Part shown: positions 1 to 8,047 of the stretch, piece by piece
Numbering within the stretch: the first letter of the stretch is position 1
How the letters are laid out: the number at the start of each line of letters is the position of its first letter
Assembly: GCF_001442805.1 (NCBI RefSeq)
Contig: NZ_CP011131.1
Location: 3,348,001-3,412,000, forward strand
Direction: 5' to 3'
From: Lysobacter gummosus
Lineage (GTDB): Bacteria > Pseudomonadota > Gammaproteobacteria > Xanthomonadales > Xanthomonadaceae
Length of the DNA stretch: 64,000 nt
Made by a program: the position numbers and the translations under genes
The notes under the pieces: generated by a model
What the model saw: only the letters and a program-made list of their open reading frames with translations
Databases searched by the model: none
What the model was told of the DNA's origin: nothing

Positions 1-309
1 GTTGACCGACTTGGAGCGCTGATAGACCAGCGCGCGCTGCTGGCGCGAGAACGGCACCTCGGCGGTATCGGCCTCGATGAAGTACTGGCGCATCTCCGGG
101 CCGATCGACTCCAGCCCGTAGCGGAAATGCGCGAGCACCGGGTAGTTGCGCCGCAGCGTGCTGCGGGTCTGCAGCAGGTCCAGCGTGCCCAGGATCGCCA
201 CCGCGCCGAAACCGGCCACGCCCCACAGCCAGTCGCTGTGATGCGCGAACACCAGCACCGCCGAAATCAGGGTCAGGATCAGACTTGCAACGTAAGCGGC
301 ATAGCGCAT
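1..309 (-). CDS. FMN-binding glutamate synthase family protein, N-terminal part (cut by window edge)
   Basis: Reading back from the ATG at 307-309 gives 103 residues without a stop to the window edge. The start has two hydrophobic stretches (about residues 4-22 and 27-45), followed by LLQTRSTLRRNYPVLAH and a segment with RQYFIEAD and PFSRQQR. This is the typical membrane-anchored N-terminus of the GltB2-like FMN-binding glutamate synthase family, whose catalytic TIM-barrel domain would lie outside the window. The family resembles the FMN domain of glutamate synthase but lacks the glutaminase domain, and its physiological role is poorly defined. The family call rests only on this N-terminal part. 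Confidence 0.75.
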   Translation of the reverse strand, partial: MRYAAYVASLILTLISAVLVFAHHSDWLWGVAGFGAVAILGTLDLLQTRSTLRRNYPVLAHFRYGLESIGPEMRQYFIEADTAEVPFSRQQRALVYQRSKSVN

Positions 310-554
310 GGCGATCGGATGGGTTCACGAGCTGAGGCCGAGCATACCCTCGGGCGCGTGGATTGGCTGTACGGCGGCGGGCGGGAGGTGGGGGGGGCTC
401 TGCGAGGCTGAGAGGCTGCGGGGAACTGCGGTGCTGCCGCAGTGCTGCTGCGGACCTGGTGCGGACCTGGTGCGGAACTAGTGCGGAGCTGCCGCTGAGC
501 TGCCGAGGAGCTGCTCACCATTACGCAGGTGCACGACCACGCCGACACCACCTA

Positions 555-825
555 CCGTCATTCCCGCGAACGCGGGAATCCAGGGCCTTTCGTGCGAGAA
601 CGTTTGAAGTCTCTGGATTCCCGCGTTCGCGGGAATGACGGTCTGGAGAGATGGCGCTGAAGTCTTTGGATTCCCGCCTTCGCGGGAATGACGGACTGAA
701 AGGATTGCGCTGAAGTCTTGGGATTCCCGCGTTCGCGGGATGACGGACTGGAAGGATTGCGCTGAAGTCTCTGGATGTTCGGCTTCGCCGAAGTAAAGCG
801 GAGCCCGCCTTCGCGGGAATGACGG
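555..825. repeat. REP-type palindrome cluster A (5 units) in a 618-bp gene-free stretch
   Basis: Between the genes ending at 309 and 928 there is no credible ORF. Five copies of a palindromic unit of type GGATTCCCGC-N-GCGGGAATGACGG lie at about 555-581 (inverted), 615-641, 668-694, 721-746 and 777-825. The last is a composite unit whose left arm is replaced by a second hairpin (GGCTTCGCC followed by AAGCGGAGCC). Spacers share the phrase GCGCTGAAGTCT. The same modules recur near 24.5, 36.6 and 59 kb. The 420-515 stretch also has short GCTGC and GCGGACCTGGT repeats. Nothing else is seen. Confidence 0.9.
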
Positions 826-927
826 TCTTCGGGGTGCGCGCTGAAGGCGCGCAGTGCGCGGCTTCTACGGCAAGCCCAGCCTGCATCCACGGCAATGACG
901 GCCCGGAAGACCGCCCTCGTCCCATCC

Positions 928-2217
928 CTACAACCGCGCATCCACCTCATCGCGCGGATACAGACTCTTGATGTCGTACAACAAGGCGCCGGGCTTGCCG
1001 TAGGCGCGCGCGCCGGCGGCGCCGAGGGTGCGGAATTCTTCGTGCGCCACCGCCAGCACGATCGCGTCGTAGACGCCGGCTTCGGGCCGCTCGACCATGT
1101 CCACCCCGTACTCGCGCCGCGCTTCCTCGGCATGCGCCCACGGGTCGTGGATCTCGACCTGGGCGCGGTATTCGCCGAACTCGCGCGCCAGATCGATCAC
1201 CCGGGTATTGCGCAGGTCGGCGCAGTTTTCCTTGAAGGTGATGCCCAGGATCAGAATCCGCGAACCGGCCAGAGCGATGCCGCGCTGGATCATGCGCTTG
1301 ACCACTTCGGCGGCGACATGGCTGCCCATCGAGTCGTTGATGCGACGGCACGCCAGCAGGATGTCGGGGTAGTAACCGGCGCTCTGCGCTTTCTGGATCA
1401 GGTAGTACGGGTCCACGCCGATGCAGTGGCCGCCGACCAGCCCGGGCCGGAACGGCAGGAAATTCCACTTGCTGCCGGCTGCTTCCAACACCTCGGTGGT
1501 GTCGATGCCGAGCTTCTGGAAGATCAGCGCGAACTCGTTGATCAAGGCGATGTTGGCATCGCGCTGCGTGTTCTCGATGACCTTGGCCGCTTCGGCCACG
1601 CGCAGGCTGGAGGCCTTGTGGGTGCCGGCCGGAATGATGCTGCGGTACAGGGCATCGACCCGGTCGGCGGTTTCCGGGGTCGAGCCGGAAGTGACCTTGG
1701 GAATGTCCACCAGGCGGCGCTGGCGATCGCCCGGGTTGATCCGCTCCGGGCTGTAGCCGACGAAGAAATCCTCGTTGCAGCGCAAGCCCGAGCTGCGTTC
1801 GAGTTCGGGAATGCAGATTTCCTCGGTCGCGCCGGGGTAGACGGTGGATTCGTAAATCACCGTGTCGCCGCGCTTGAGCAACCCGGCCAGGGCCCGGCTG
1901 GCCTGGATCAGCGGATTGAAGTCCGGGCGCTTGTGTTCGTCGATCGGCGTGGGCACGGTGATCACGTACACCTCGCGATCGGCCAGGTCTTCCAGGCTGG
2001 CGCTGAAACGCAGCCGGACCGCGGCGGCGATCTCCTCGGCGCTGTTCTCGCGATGATGATCCTCGCCGACGCTGAGCTGCGCCACGCGCACGGCATTGAT
2101 GTCGTAACCGACGGTGTCGTAGCGCTTGCCGAACTCCAGCGCCAGCGGCAGGCCGACATAGCCCAGCCCGATCACGCCGATGCGCGCTTGCGCGAAACTG
2201 CTTTCGTACTGCGCCAT
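928..2217 (-). CDS. tviB: UDP-N-acetylglucosamine 6-dehydrogenase-type nucleotide sugar dehydrogenase
   Basis: 429 residues. NAD-dependent four-electron oxidation of a UDP-hexosamine at C6 to the uronic acid, feeding surface polysaccharide synthesis in the cytoplasm. The Rossmann motif GVIGLGYVGLP is at residues 14-24, the helix with catalytic Lys212, Asn216 and Asp220 lies in AKVIENTQRD, and the active-site Cys265 sits in GGHCIGVDPYYL. The C-terminal substrate-binding domain contains GITFKENCADLRNTR. Length fits the WbpA/TviB/VipA group rather than UDP-glucose dehydrogenases. The ATG at 2217 places the Rossmann fold near the N-terminus; a 55-codon upstream extension is Arg/Pro-rich and rejected. 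Product specificity (GlcNAcA or GalNAcA) cannot be told from sequence. Confidence 0.88.
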   Translation of the reverse strand: MAQYESSFAQARIGVIGLGYVGLPLALEFGKRYDTVGYDINAVRVAQLSVGEDHHRENSAEEIAAAVRLRFSASLEDLADREVYVITVPTPIDEHKRPDFNPLIQASRALAGLLKRGDTVIYESTVYPGATEEICIPELERSSGLRCNEDFFVGYSPERINPGDRQRRLVDIPKVTSGSTPETADRVDALYRSIIPAGTHKASSLRVAEAAKVIENTQRDANIALINEFALIFQKLGIDTTEVLEAAGSKWNFLPFRPGLVGGHCIGVDPYYLIQKAQSAGYYPDILLACRRINDSMGSHVAAEVVKRMIQRGIALAGSRILILGITFKENCADLRNTRVIDLAREFGEYRAQVEIHDPWAHAEEARREYGVDMVERPEAGVYDAIVLAVAHEEFRTLGAAGARAYGKPGALLYDIKSLYPRDEVDARL

Positions 2218-2359
2218 GCCCTGCCCTGATGTCGGGAGCGGGCGCCGGGGCGGCCCGGACCACCGGTGCGGGGATTCTAGAGAGCGGCGTCGCGCGCTGG
2301 CAAATACCGGCGGCGCAGTTCGCATATCGGCGCCCGGCCGCGGCCTGGCGAGCGCGGTT

Positions 2360-2707
2360 TCAGCCGGGCCCGGGCATGACATCGGCTGGCGCTTGCTCCA
2401 GCAGGCCGAACGGCGCGGCGACCGCGAGGAAATGCCGCTGCGCCGCGCCGCCGTTGGTCTGCAGGGCGACGATACGATCGTCGCGGTAGTCGATCAGGAT
2501 CGCGCTGCCGTCGGCGCTGCATTCCCAGATCGACAGGCCGCCGGCCGGATTGAGGTAATGCCACTGGCCGCCCTCTTCCGACACGCTGTCCCAGATCGCG
2601 TCCGACACCGCCTGCCGCGCGGCGAAGCGCTCCCAACCGCCCTCGGGCGCCCATGAGGTCCACGGCGGCGCGGGTTCGCCGCTGGCATCGAGCGTGCGCC
2701 CGCTCAT
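2360..2707 (-). CDS. unknown 115-aa protein coupled to a diguanylate cyclase
   Basis: 115 residues, not recognised. Its ATG overlaps the stop of the upstream GGDEF gene in an ATGA junction (2704-2707), so it is probably translated by coupling. It is acidic and Trp-rich (PPWTSWAPEGGWERF, GGQWHYLNPAGG, LSIWECS) with no signal peptide or membrane segment. The pattern suggests a small beta-rich domain that could bind a ligand or protein. The tight link suggests a partner or modulator of the cyclase, but that is inference. Confidence 0.7.
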   Translation of the reverse strand: MSGRTLDASGEPAPPWTSWAPEGGWERFAARQAVSDAIWDSVSEEGGQWHYLNPAGGLSIWECSADGSAILIDYRDDRIVALQTNGGAAQRHFLAVAAPFGLLEQAPADVMPGPG

Positions 2708-3771
2708 TCGGCCGCCACCGCGACCGCGTTGCGGCCCAGTTGCTTGGCCCGGTACAAGGCGGCGTCGGCATGGCGCATCCACATCGCCGCGCTGATGGTT
2801 TTCGGCCCCGTCGGGGCCACGCCGATGCTGACCGTGCAGCGCAGCGCCGGCGCCTCCTCGAAGCGCGCGTCCTCGATGCTCTTGCGCACGCGCTCGGCGA
2901 TCGCCGCCGCGTCTTCGCGTCCGGTGTCCATGAGGATCAGCGCGAATTCGTCGCCACCGATGCGACTGGCGGTGTCGGTCATGCGGGTGATGGCGTGCAA
3001 GCTGTCGGCGACCCGGCGCAGCACGGCATCGCCGATCAGATGGCCGTGGTAGTCGTTGATTTCCTTGAACCGGTCCACGTCGATCAGGACCAGCGCGGCG
3101 TCCTTGCCGGCGCGCGCGCAGTGGGTCATGGTCGCGGTCGCCGAGTCGTCCCAATGCAGGCGGTTCTGCAGGCCGGTCAACGGATCGGTGCGGCTGATGT
3201 GGGCCAGTTGCTTGTTCTGCCGCACCACCTTGCGCGCCAGCCCGTAGGCCGCGCTGCTGATCGCCAGCGGATAGACCAGCATGAAAGGCAGGCTGGACAG
3301 GATCACCGGCATCGAGCTGTCGGGCGAGAACGGAAAGCCGAGGATCGCCCACACGCTCAGGCAGGTCGCGGCCTGGGTCAGCCCGGTGCGGGCGAAGAAG
3401 CGCCAGCCGCCGACGCCGATCTTGTCCGCCGACAGCATCACCGCGAGCAAGGCGCTGGGCACCACGTCGAACTGCATGACCGCGATCCAGACGCCGCCCA
3501 TCGCCGAATCGATGACCAGATTGCGGTACTCGGCGTATTCCGGATCGCCGCTGCGCGAGGCCAGCAGATAGGCCAACGGCGGCCACAGATAACCGTTGAC
3601 GGACAGGATCGCCCATAGCCACCACGGCGCGCCGTCCTCGTACAGCACGCCGGCGACGGCGAAGAATCCGCAGCCCAGGCCCAGCGTCCGCATCTGATAG
3701 ATACGGCGCACGAAGCGCAGGTGTTCGCTGGCGCTGGCCGGGTCCAACGGGCGGTCGGTGGTTGCCGTCAC
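2704..3771 (-). CDS. MASE2-GGDEF diguanylate cyclase
   Basis: 355 residues. Synthesises cyclic di-GMP from two GTP at the inner membrane. Residues about 20-175 form a multi-helix membrane domain of MASE2 type (as in AdrA/DgcC), and 190-350 a GGDEF domain with SRTDPLTGLQNR at its start. The active-site GGDEF motif is intact at 272-276. The inhibitory I-site RxxD is present as Arg263 and Asp266, five residues before GGDEF, so product feedback inhibition is expected. The GTG start at 3769-3771 is preceded by GGGGAG at a good distance; an upstream in-frame ATG would add 82 Arg/Ala-rich residues and is unlikely. An 8-bp stem hairpin (3801-3820) lies in the presumed leader. Confidence 0.92.
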   Translation of the reverse strand: MTATTDRPLDPASASEHLRFVRRIYQMRTLGLGCGFFAVAGVLYEDGAPWWLWAILSVNGYLWPPLAYLLASRSGDPEYAEYRNLVIDSAMGGVWIAVMQFDVVPSALLAVMLSADKIGVGGWRFFARTGLTQAATCLSVWAILGFPFSPDSSMPVILSSLPFMLVYPLAISSAAYGLARKVVRQNKQLAHISRTDPLTGLQNRLHWDDSATATMTHCARAGKDAALVLIDVDRFKEINDYHGHLIGDAVLRRVADSLHAITRMTDTASRIGGDEFALILMDTGREDAAAIAERVRKSIEDARFEEAPALRCTVSIGVAPTGPKTISAAMWMRHADAALYRAKQLGRNAVAVAAE

Positions 3772-4174
3772 GCACACTCCCCGCGGACTGTCGAGGCAGG
3801 CGCCGCAAGGATTTGCGGCGGGTTGTGCATACCCTGCGCGAGCCCAGGCCGTTGCGCAAGCGCCGCACTTGGCCGCAGCCCGGGCAACGCCGGCTGCGAT
3901 GGGATCGCAATCGCGCACGCACTGCACCCGAGCGCATCGGCGCGGCCTTTCCCGCGCCGAAAAGCACAGCGCAAGCGCAATGTGCCTGCGCGCCGGAACG
4001 GTGCGGGGCATCACCAATTCACGTGCTTTTTGTGCTTGCCGCCGCCGGCATCCGGGTGCGGGCGACGCCTACATTGGACCCGGGCGCTCCACCCGGGCGA
4101 CACGATCGCGCCGCACCGCGAGGGCCCGCCCCTTCCGCCGCTGCCAGCGGCCTATCAACGTGAGGGCTTCGCCG
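3772..4174. other. divergent intergenic region, GGDEF gene / S8 protease gene
   Basis: 403 bp between divergent genes. ORFs read through it are Arg/Pro-rich shadows. It must hold promoters for both genes, but no convincing -35/-10 pair was identified. A hairpin with arms CGCCGCAA and TTGCGGCG lies at 3801-3820, close to the GGDEF start. CCCGGGCGCTCCACCCGGG around 4080-4100 could form a second small hairpin upstream of the protease. Confidence 0.5.
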
Positions 4175-5683
4175 ATGTCGCACTCATCCATGCGCTCCGC
4201 TTCCCGGCCGCTCGTCAGCGGCCGCGCCGCCCGGGCCTGTCGCCCGCTCGCCATCGCCACCGCCGCCGCGCTCGCCGCCGTCTGCGCCGCGCCTGCCGGC
4301 GCCGGCGTGGTCAACGCCAACGGCCTGGAACCGGCCGGCCAGTACGATCAATTCATCGTCAGATACCGTAGCGGCAGCCGCGCGCATGTCGAAGCGGCGA
4401 GCCTGAACGCCGCCTTGTCCCGCGCCGCGACCGCCCCCGGCCAACCGCGGCTGGGCCTGGCGCATGTGCGCCGCATGTCGCTGGGCGCCGACGTGATCCG
4501 CGCCGATCGCCGCCTCGACCGCGTCGATGCCTTGGCATTGATGAAGCGCATCGCCGCCGATCCGGCGGTGGAATACGTCGAACCCGATTTAATGATGCGC
4601 ACGCAGTTGATCCCCAACGACACGCGCTACAACGAGCAATGGCATTACGCCACCGGCGCGGTCGGCATCAACGGCCCCGGCGCCTGGGACCGGTCCAGCG
4701 GCGCCGGCGTGGTGGTCGCGGTGGTCGACAGCGGCTATCTGAGCCATACCGATCTCAACGCCAACCTCCTGTCCGGCTACGACTTCGTGGCCTCGGTGAA
4801 CGGCCTGGGCCTGGCGTGCCTGTTCGCCGGCCTGCCCTACAACTGCGGCGGCGGCAACGACGGCAACGGCCGCGACAACAACGCCACCGATTCGTCCAAC
4901 ATCAAACACGGCACGCATGTGTCGGGCACCATCGCCGCGGTCACCAACAACAACCTCGGCGTGGCCGGCGTGGCGCGCGAGGCCAAGATCCTGCCGGTGC
5001 GCGTGCTCGGCAACAGCGGCGTGGGCCAGACCTCGGACATCGCCGACGGCATCGTCTGGGCATCGGGCGGCAGCGTCAGCGGCATTCCGGCCAACGCCAA
5101 TCCGGCCGACGTGATCAATCTCTCGCTCGGCGGCGCACAGGCCTGCAGCCAGACGCTGACCTATCGCGACGCGATCAACGCCGCGACCAACAACGGCTCG
5201 GTGGTGGTCGTCGCCGCCGGCAACAGCAACACCGACGTCGCCGGCTTCACTCCCGCCAGTTGTCCCAACACCATCACCGTGGCCGCCAGCGACATCAACG
5301 GCAACCGCGCCTGGTATTCGAACTACGGCGCCGGCATCGACATCACCGCGCCCGGCGGCGAAACCTGTTCGCCGGCCACCGAGTTCCTGGCGCTGGGCGA
5401 ATCGACCAGCGGCAAGTGCACGCAGAACCATACGCAGAACGGCGTGCTGTCCACCATCGACGGCAACGGCTACGGCTTCTATCAGGGCACTTCGATGGCC
5501 GCACCGCACGTGGCCGGCGTGGTCGCGCTGATGAAATCGTTGAAGCCGGCGCTGACCACCGCGCAGGTGCAGACCATCCTGACCAGCACCGCGCGGCCGA
5601 TCGCCGCCGCCAAGTGCCCCGGCGGTTGCGGCCCGGGATTGATCGACGCCGATGCCGCGGTGACCGCGGCGCAAGGTCCCTGA
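4175..5683 (+). CDS. secreted subtilisin-like serine protease (S8 family)
   Basis: 502 residues. The N-terminus has a basic region and a hydrophobic stretch (about 24-42) ending in APAGA, a Sec or Tat-like signal peptide. Residues about 50-145 look like an inhibitor-I9-type propeptide (ending VEYVEPDLMM). The S8 catalytic domain follows with Asp185 (VVAVVDSGY), His245 (KHGTHVSGT) and Ser440 (GTSMAAPHVAG). It ends just after the catalytic fold, without a PPC or other C-terminal domain. The start at 4175 is preceded by GAGGG. Extracellular proteases of this type are common in predatory Lysobacter. A strong terminator follows directly, so it is monocistronic. Confidence 0.93.
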   Translation: MSHSSMRSASRPLVSGRAARACRPLAIATAAALAAVCAAPAGAGVVNANGLEPAGQYDQFIVRYRSGSRAHVEAASLNAALSRAATAPGQPRLGLAHVRRMSLGADVIRADRRLDRVDALALMKRIAADPAVEYVEPDLMMRTQLIPNDTRYNEQWHYATGAVGINGPGAWDRSSGAGVVVAVVDSGYLSHTDLNANLLSGYDFVASVNGLGLACLFAGLPYNCGGGNDGNGRDNNATDSSNIKHGTHVSGTIAAVTNNNLGVAGVAREAKILPVRVLGNSGVGQTSDIADGIVWASGGSVSGIPANANPADVINLSLGGAQACSQTLTYRDAINAATNNGSVVVVAAGNSNTDVAGFTPASCPNTITVAASDINGNRAWYSNYGAGIDITAPGGETCSPATEFLALGESTSGKCTQNHTQNGVLSTIDGNGYGFYQGTSMAAPHVAGVVALMKSLKPALTTAQVQTILTSTARPIAAAKCPGGCGPGLIDADAAVTAAQGP

Positions 5684-5701
5684 ACAAAGCTGCGCACGCC
5701 C

Positions 5702-5734
5702 ATGGCCCCGGCGCGATGCCGGGGCCATTTTTTT
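5702..5734 (+). terminator. intrinsic terminator of the S8 protease gene
   Basis: A perfect 9-bp GC-rich stem GGCCCCGGC / GCCGGGGCC (5704-5712 with 5718-5726) with a 5-nt loop is followed by A and seven T. It lies 18 bp after the protease stop codon. Confidence 0.93.
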
Positions 5735-5901
5735 GCCGAATGCAGCGAATGCAAGCGTAGCGGTCAAGCGAGCCGGAGCGATTTCGCAAGCAAGATGCGA
5801 CGCAGTTTGCACTGCCGAAAACCCGATATCGCGTTTACGTACAGCTAACGTCTGCCTCCGGCACCATTCATGCACAGGGGTTCCCATGCGGAGCCAGAGC
5901 G

Positions 5902-6249
5902 ATGACGACCACCTTGCAAGGCCGCCCCACTCCGACCACACCTGGGCTGAGTTACTGGGCCATTCACTACCGCGATGCCGAGTTCTACCGCGACGGATTG
6001 CACTTCAGCGACTATGCGCCGGCGTTCTACGTCGGTATTTCCGCGCACCTGGAACATCCCGATCGCGACTTCGACGATCCGCTGCTGGATCTGAGCGAAC
6101 GCTACCAGCGCATCCGCCTGGGTTCGGCGCTGGACTGGGAGCATGCCCAGGACGCGGCGCGTTCGGCCTGGGAACGCGCGCGCAGCAATGCGCAGGCGGC
6201 GCGTCAGTATTTTCAGCGGCGCGTGGCTGAGCTGGTTGCCAGGGCTTGA
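5902..6249 (+). CDS. unknown small soluble protein (115 aa)
   Basis: 115 residues, function not recognised. It has no signal peptide or membrane segment. The N-terminal half is aromatic-rich (GLSYWAIHYRDAEFYRDGLHF). The C-terminal half (about 70-115) is a charged, Ala/Arg-rich helix with repeated W/R/A pattern (AWERARSNAQAARQYF). GGAG precedes the ATG at 8 nt. It is flanked by terminators on both sides and so is likely a single-gene unit. Confidence 0.7.
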   Translation: MTTTLQGRPTPTTPGLSYWAIHYRDAEFYRDGLHFSDYAPAFYVGISAHLEHPDRDFDDPLLDLSERYQRIRLGSALDWEHAQDAARSAWERARSNAQAARQYFQRRVAELVARA

Positions 6250-6261
6250 GTTTTTTACTTG

Positions 6262-6293
6262 CGCATCCGTCGCTATTGGCGACGGATGCGTTT
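6262..6293 (+). terminator. hairpin terminator after the 115-aa gene
   Basis: A perfect 12-bp stem CGCATCCGTCGC / GCGACGGATGCG (6262-6273 with 6279-6290) with loop TATTG is followed by a short, weak T-run (TTTGCTT). Confidence 0.75.
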
Positions 6294-6349
6294 GCTTGCG
6301 TGCGATGCGGGCTCAATCGTCGAGTGATCAATTCTGCTCATCCCGAACG

Positions 6350-6509
6350 GAGCCCCTCTCCCGCTTGCCACCCAAGGTGACTTCCTTCGGGGCGCGGGAG
6401 AGGGGTTGGGGTGAGGGCGCGGTAGTCGCAGAACTCCACACAAGAGCATTCGCGCCTGCGGCGCTCATCCCCTCACCCCAACCCTCTCCCGCGAGCGGGA
6501 GAGGGAGAT
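6350..6509. repeat. long inverted repeat of the CCCCTCTCCCGC family
   Basis: Left arm 6350-6364 (GAGCCCCTCTCCCGC) and GCGGGAGAGGGGTTGGGG near 6394 face an inverted copy, CCCCTCACCCCAACCCTCTC, at 6471-6490, followed by GCGAGCGGGAGAGGG. The arrangement is a palindrome within a palindrome. A second copy lies at 47293-47427. The 308-bp gap between the genes ending at 6249 and 6558 holds this repeat and the preceding terminator, and no gene. Confidence 0.85.
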
Positions 6510-6557
6510 GAAGGCGATGCAATTTTTGGTGGCCACGTCAGTCGCCAACGGCGAACC

Positions 6558-7274
6558 TCAAACTTTGAACCGCCCCCCATCCACTCGCAAAATCTCGCCG
6601 GTGACGTAAGGCGCATCGCGCAGATACAGCACCGCTTCGACCACGTCCTCGACCGAGCCCATGCGCCCCAGCACCGTGCGCGCGGCGATCGCCTCTTCCT
6701 GCTCGGCGCGTTCGGCCGGGTCGCGCACCGACGGCAGCACGGTGCCGGGCGCGACGGCATTGACGCGGCACGGCGACAACTCCGCCGCCAATGCGCGGAC
6801 CATGCCGGCGCCGGCGGCGCGGCTGACCTGATAGGCCGAATGGCCGGCGAAGGAACGGTCCAGATAGGTGTCGAGCAGCATCACCACCGAACGCAGCGGC
6901 CGGCGCGCGTGCAGGCTGACCACCAGTTCCCACGGCGCCAGCAGGTTCACGCGCAGATGCCGTTGCAGGCGTTCGCGTTCTTCCTCGATCCGGCCCGGGC
7001 CGCCGTCGGCCGCGCCAAGCGCGCCCCAGGCGTAGCCGCGTTCGAACAGCGACGCGCTCAGCACCACGTCGGTGATGTCCGCCTCCGGCAACGCCGGCAG
7101 CGGGTCGTTCATGTCCCAGCACCACTCCAGCACCGGCGCACAAAACGGTTCCGGGTCGCTGTCCGCGCTGCGCCGGTGCGCGACCACGCGCTCGTCGCGG
7201 GTCAGGCAGGCCTCGGCGATGGCGCGGCCGATGCGGCGCGAGGCGCCAGTAACCAAGGTGATCCGTTGCGACAT
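6558..7274 (-). CDS. pteridine-reductase-like SDR (FolM/PTR1 type) with altered catalytic Lys
   Basis: 238 residues, short-chain dehydrogenase fold. Start MSQRITLVTGASRRIG gives the cofactor-binding TGxxRRIG motif typical of pteridine reductases, and an Asp in MLLDTYLD fits the PTR1-type catalytic Asp that replaces the usual SDR Ser. The active-site pair is Tyr148 and Arg152 (SAYQVSRAAG): the normally invariant Lys of YxxxK is Arg, codon CGC. The ATG overlaps the stop of the HPPK-like gene by one base (TGATG), so the two are co-translated. The role is probably reduction of a dihydropterin, but the Lys-to-Arg change leaves activity open. Confidence 0.75.
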   Translation of the reverse strand: MSQRITLVTGASRRIGRAIAEACLTRDERVVAHRRSADSDPEPFCAPVLEWCWDMNDPLPALPEADITDVVLSASLFERGYAWGALGAADGGPGRIEEERERLQRHLRVNLLAPWELVVSLHARRPLRSVVMLLDTYLDRSFAGHSAYQVSRAAGAGMVRALAAELSPCRVNAVAPGTVLPSVRDPAERAEQEEAIAARTVLGRMGSVEDVVEAVLYLRDAPYVTGEILRVDGGRFKV

Positions 7275-7834
7275 CAGCCGGTCTCCCGTTGCGATGCACT
7301 CGCCGTGCGGTCGGCGTGTTCGCGCAAATGACGCTGCACGAAACCGGCGCTGGCGAAGCTGTAAAAGCCGGTGGCGTTTTGTTCCGCGCGAAACCCGCGC
7401 TGCTGCGCCAGCGCAGCCAGTTCGCCCTGCAACGCGGGCAGCGCCAACTGCTGCAAGCCATGAAACAGATACGGCCGCCCCGGGTCGTAACGCGTCTGCC
7501 ATTGCGGCGCGATGTCGATGCCGCCGAGCAGATCGATGTCCAGCGGCACCGGCATCTGCCGACGCGGATCGCGTTCGCGGCCGAAATCGGCTTCCAGACG
7601 CTTGAAGCGCCGTTCCAGTGCGTCGATCGCCGGCACCGCCGTGTATTCCAGCGCCAGCATCAGATTGACCGTGGCGCCGCCACGATGCGGACGATGGCGA
7701 TCGCCGTAAAGCTCGGACACCGCGCGCACGCCGGCGACCTCGACATCGGCCGCGAGCAGCACCGCGGCGTCGAGCAGATTCTCCACCCGCGCGCCGTCGC
7801 TGGCGCCCAGGCAGATCAGCGCGATCCAGCTCAT
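7274..7834 (-). CDS. divergent HPPK-like protein (FolK family)
   Basis: 186 residues. Resembles 2-amino-4-hydroxy-6-hydroxymethyldihydropteridine pyrophosphokinase, which transfers pyrophosphate from ATP to the pterin in folate synthesis. The start IALICLGASDGARVENL matches the family's glycine-loop beginning, and PLDIDLL keeps the two metal-binding Asp. The canonical Trp-Gly-Pro-Arg preceding them is replaced by RQMPVP, so the conserved substrate-contacting Arg is missing. It overlaps the downstream pteridine-reductase-like gene by one base. It may be a paralogue specialised for another pterin, or a degenerate enzyme; a standard folK is expected elsewhere in the genome. Confidence 0.65.
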   Translation of the reverse strand: MSWIALICLGASDGARVENLLDAAVLLAADVEVAGVRAVSELYGDRHRPHRGGATVNLMLALEYTAVPAIDALERRFKRLEADFGRERDPRRQMPVPLDIDLLGGIDIAPQWQTRYDPGRPYLFHGLQQLALPALQGELAALAQQRGFRAEQNATGFYSFASAGFVQRHLREHADRTASASQRETG

Positions 7835-8047
7835 GCGCCGCGGGCCTGCGCCGCACCGCGGCGGTGTTTCATCGGCGGATCGGGTTCCATCGCCCAGCGC
7901 TCCTGGTTGCCCGCGCTCCGACCCAGAGGGTGGAAGCGCTCGAATATCGCGCGATCGCGGCGGCGGGCCGGGCGATCGCTCCGATCCGCATTCTAGCCGC
8001 CTGACCTGGATTTCTCCTGCCTCGCGCCGCGACCGCCCTGCCCCGGC

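Noticed and set aside
895..2229. A 444-codon plus-strand frame over the UDP-sugar dehydrogenase
   Set aside because: Complement of a gene with intact catalytic motifs; no recognisable domain of its own.
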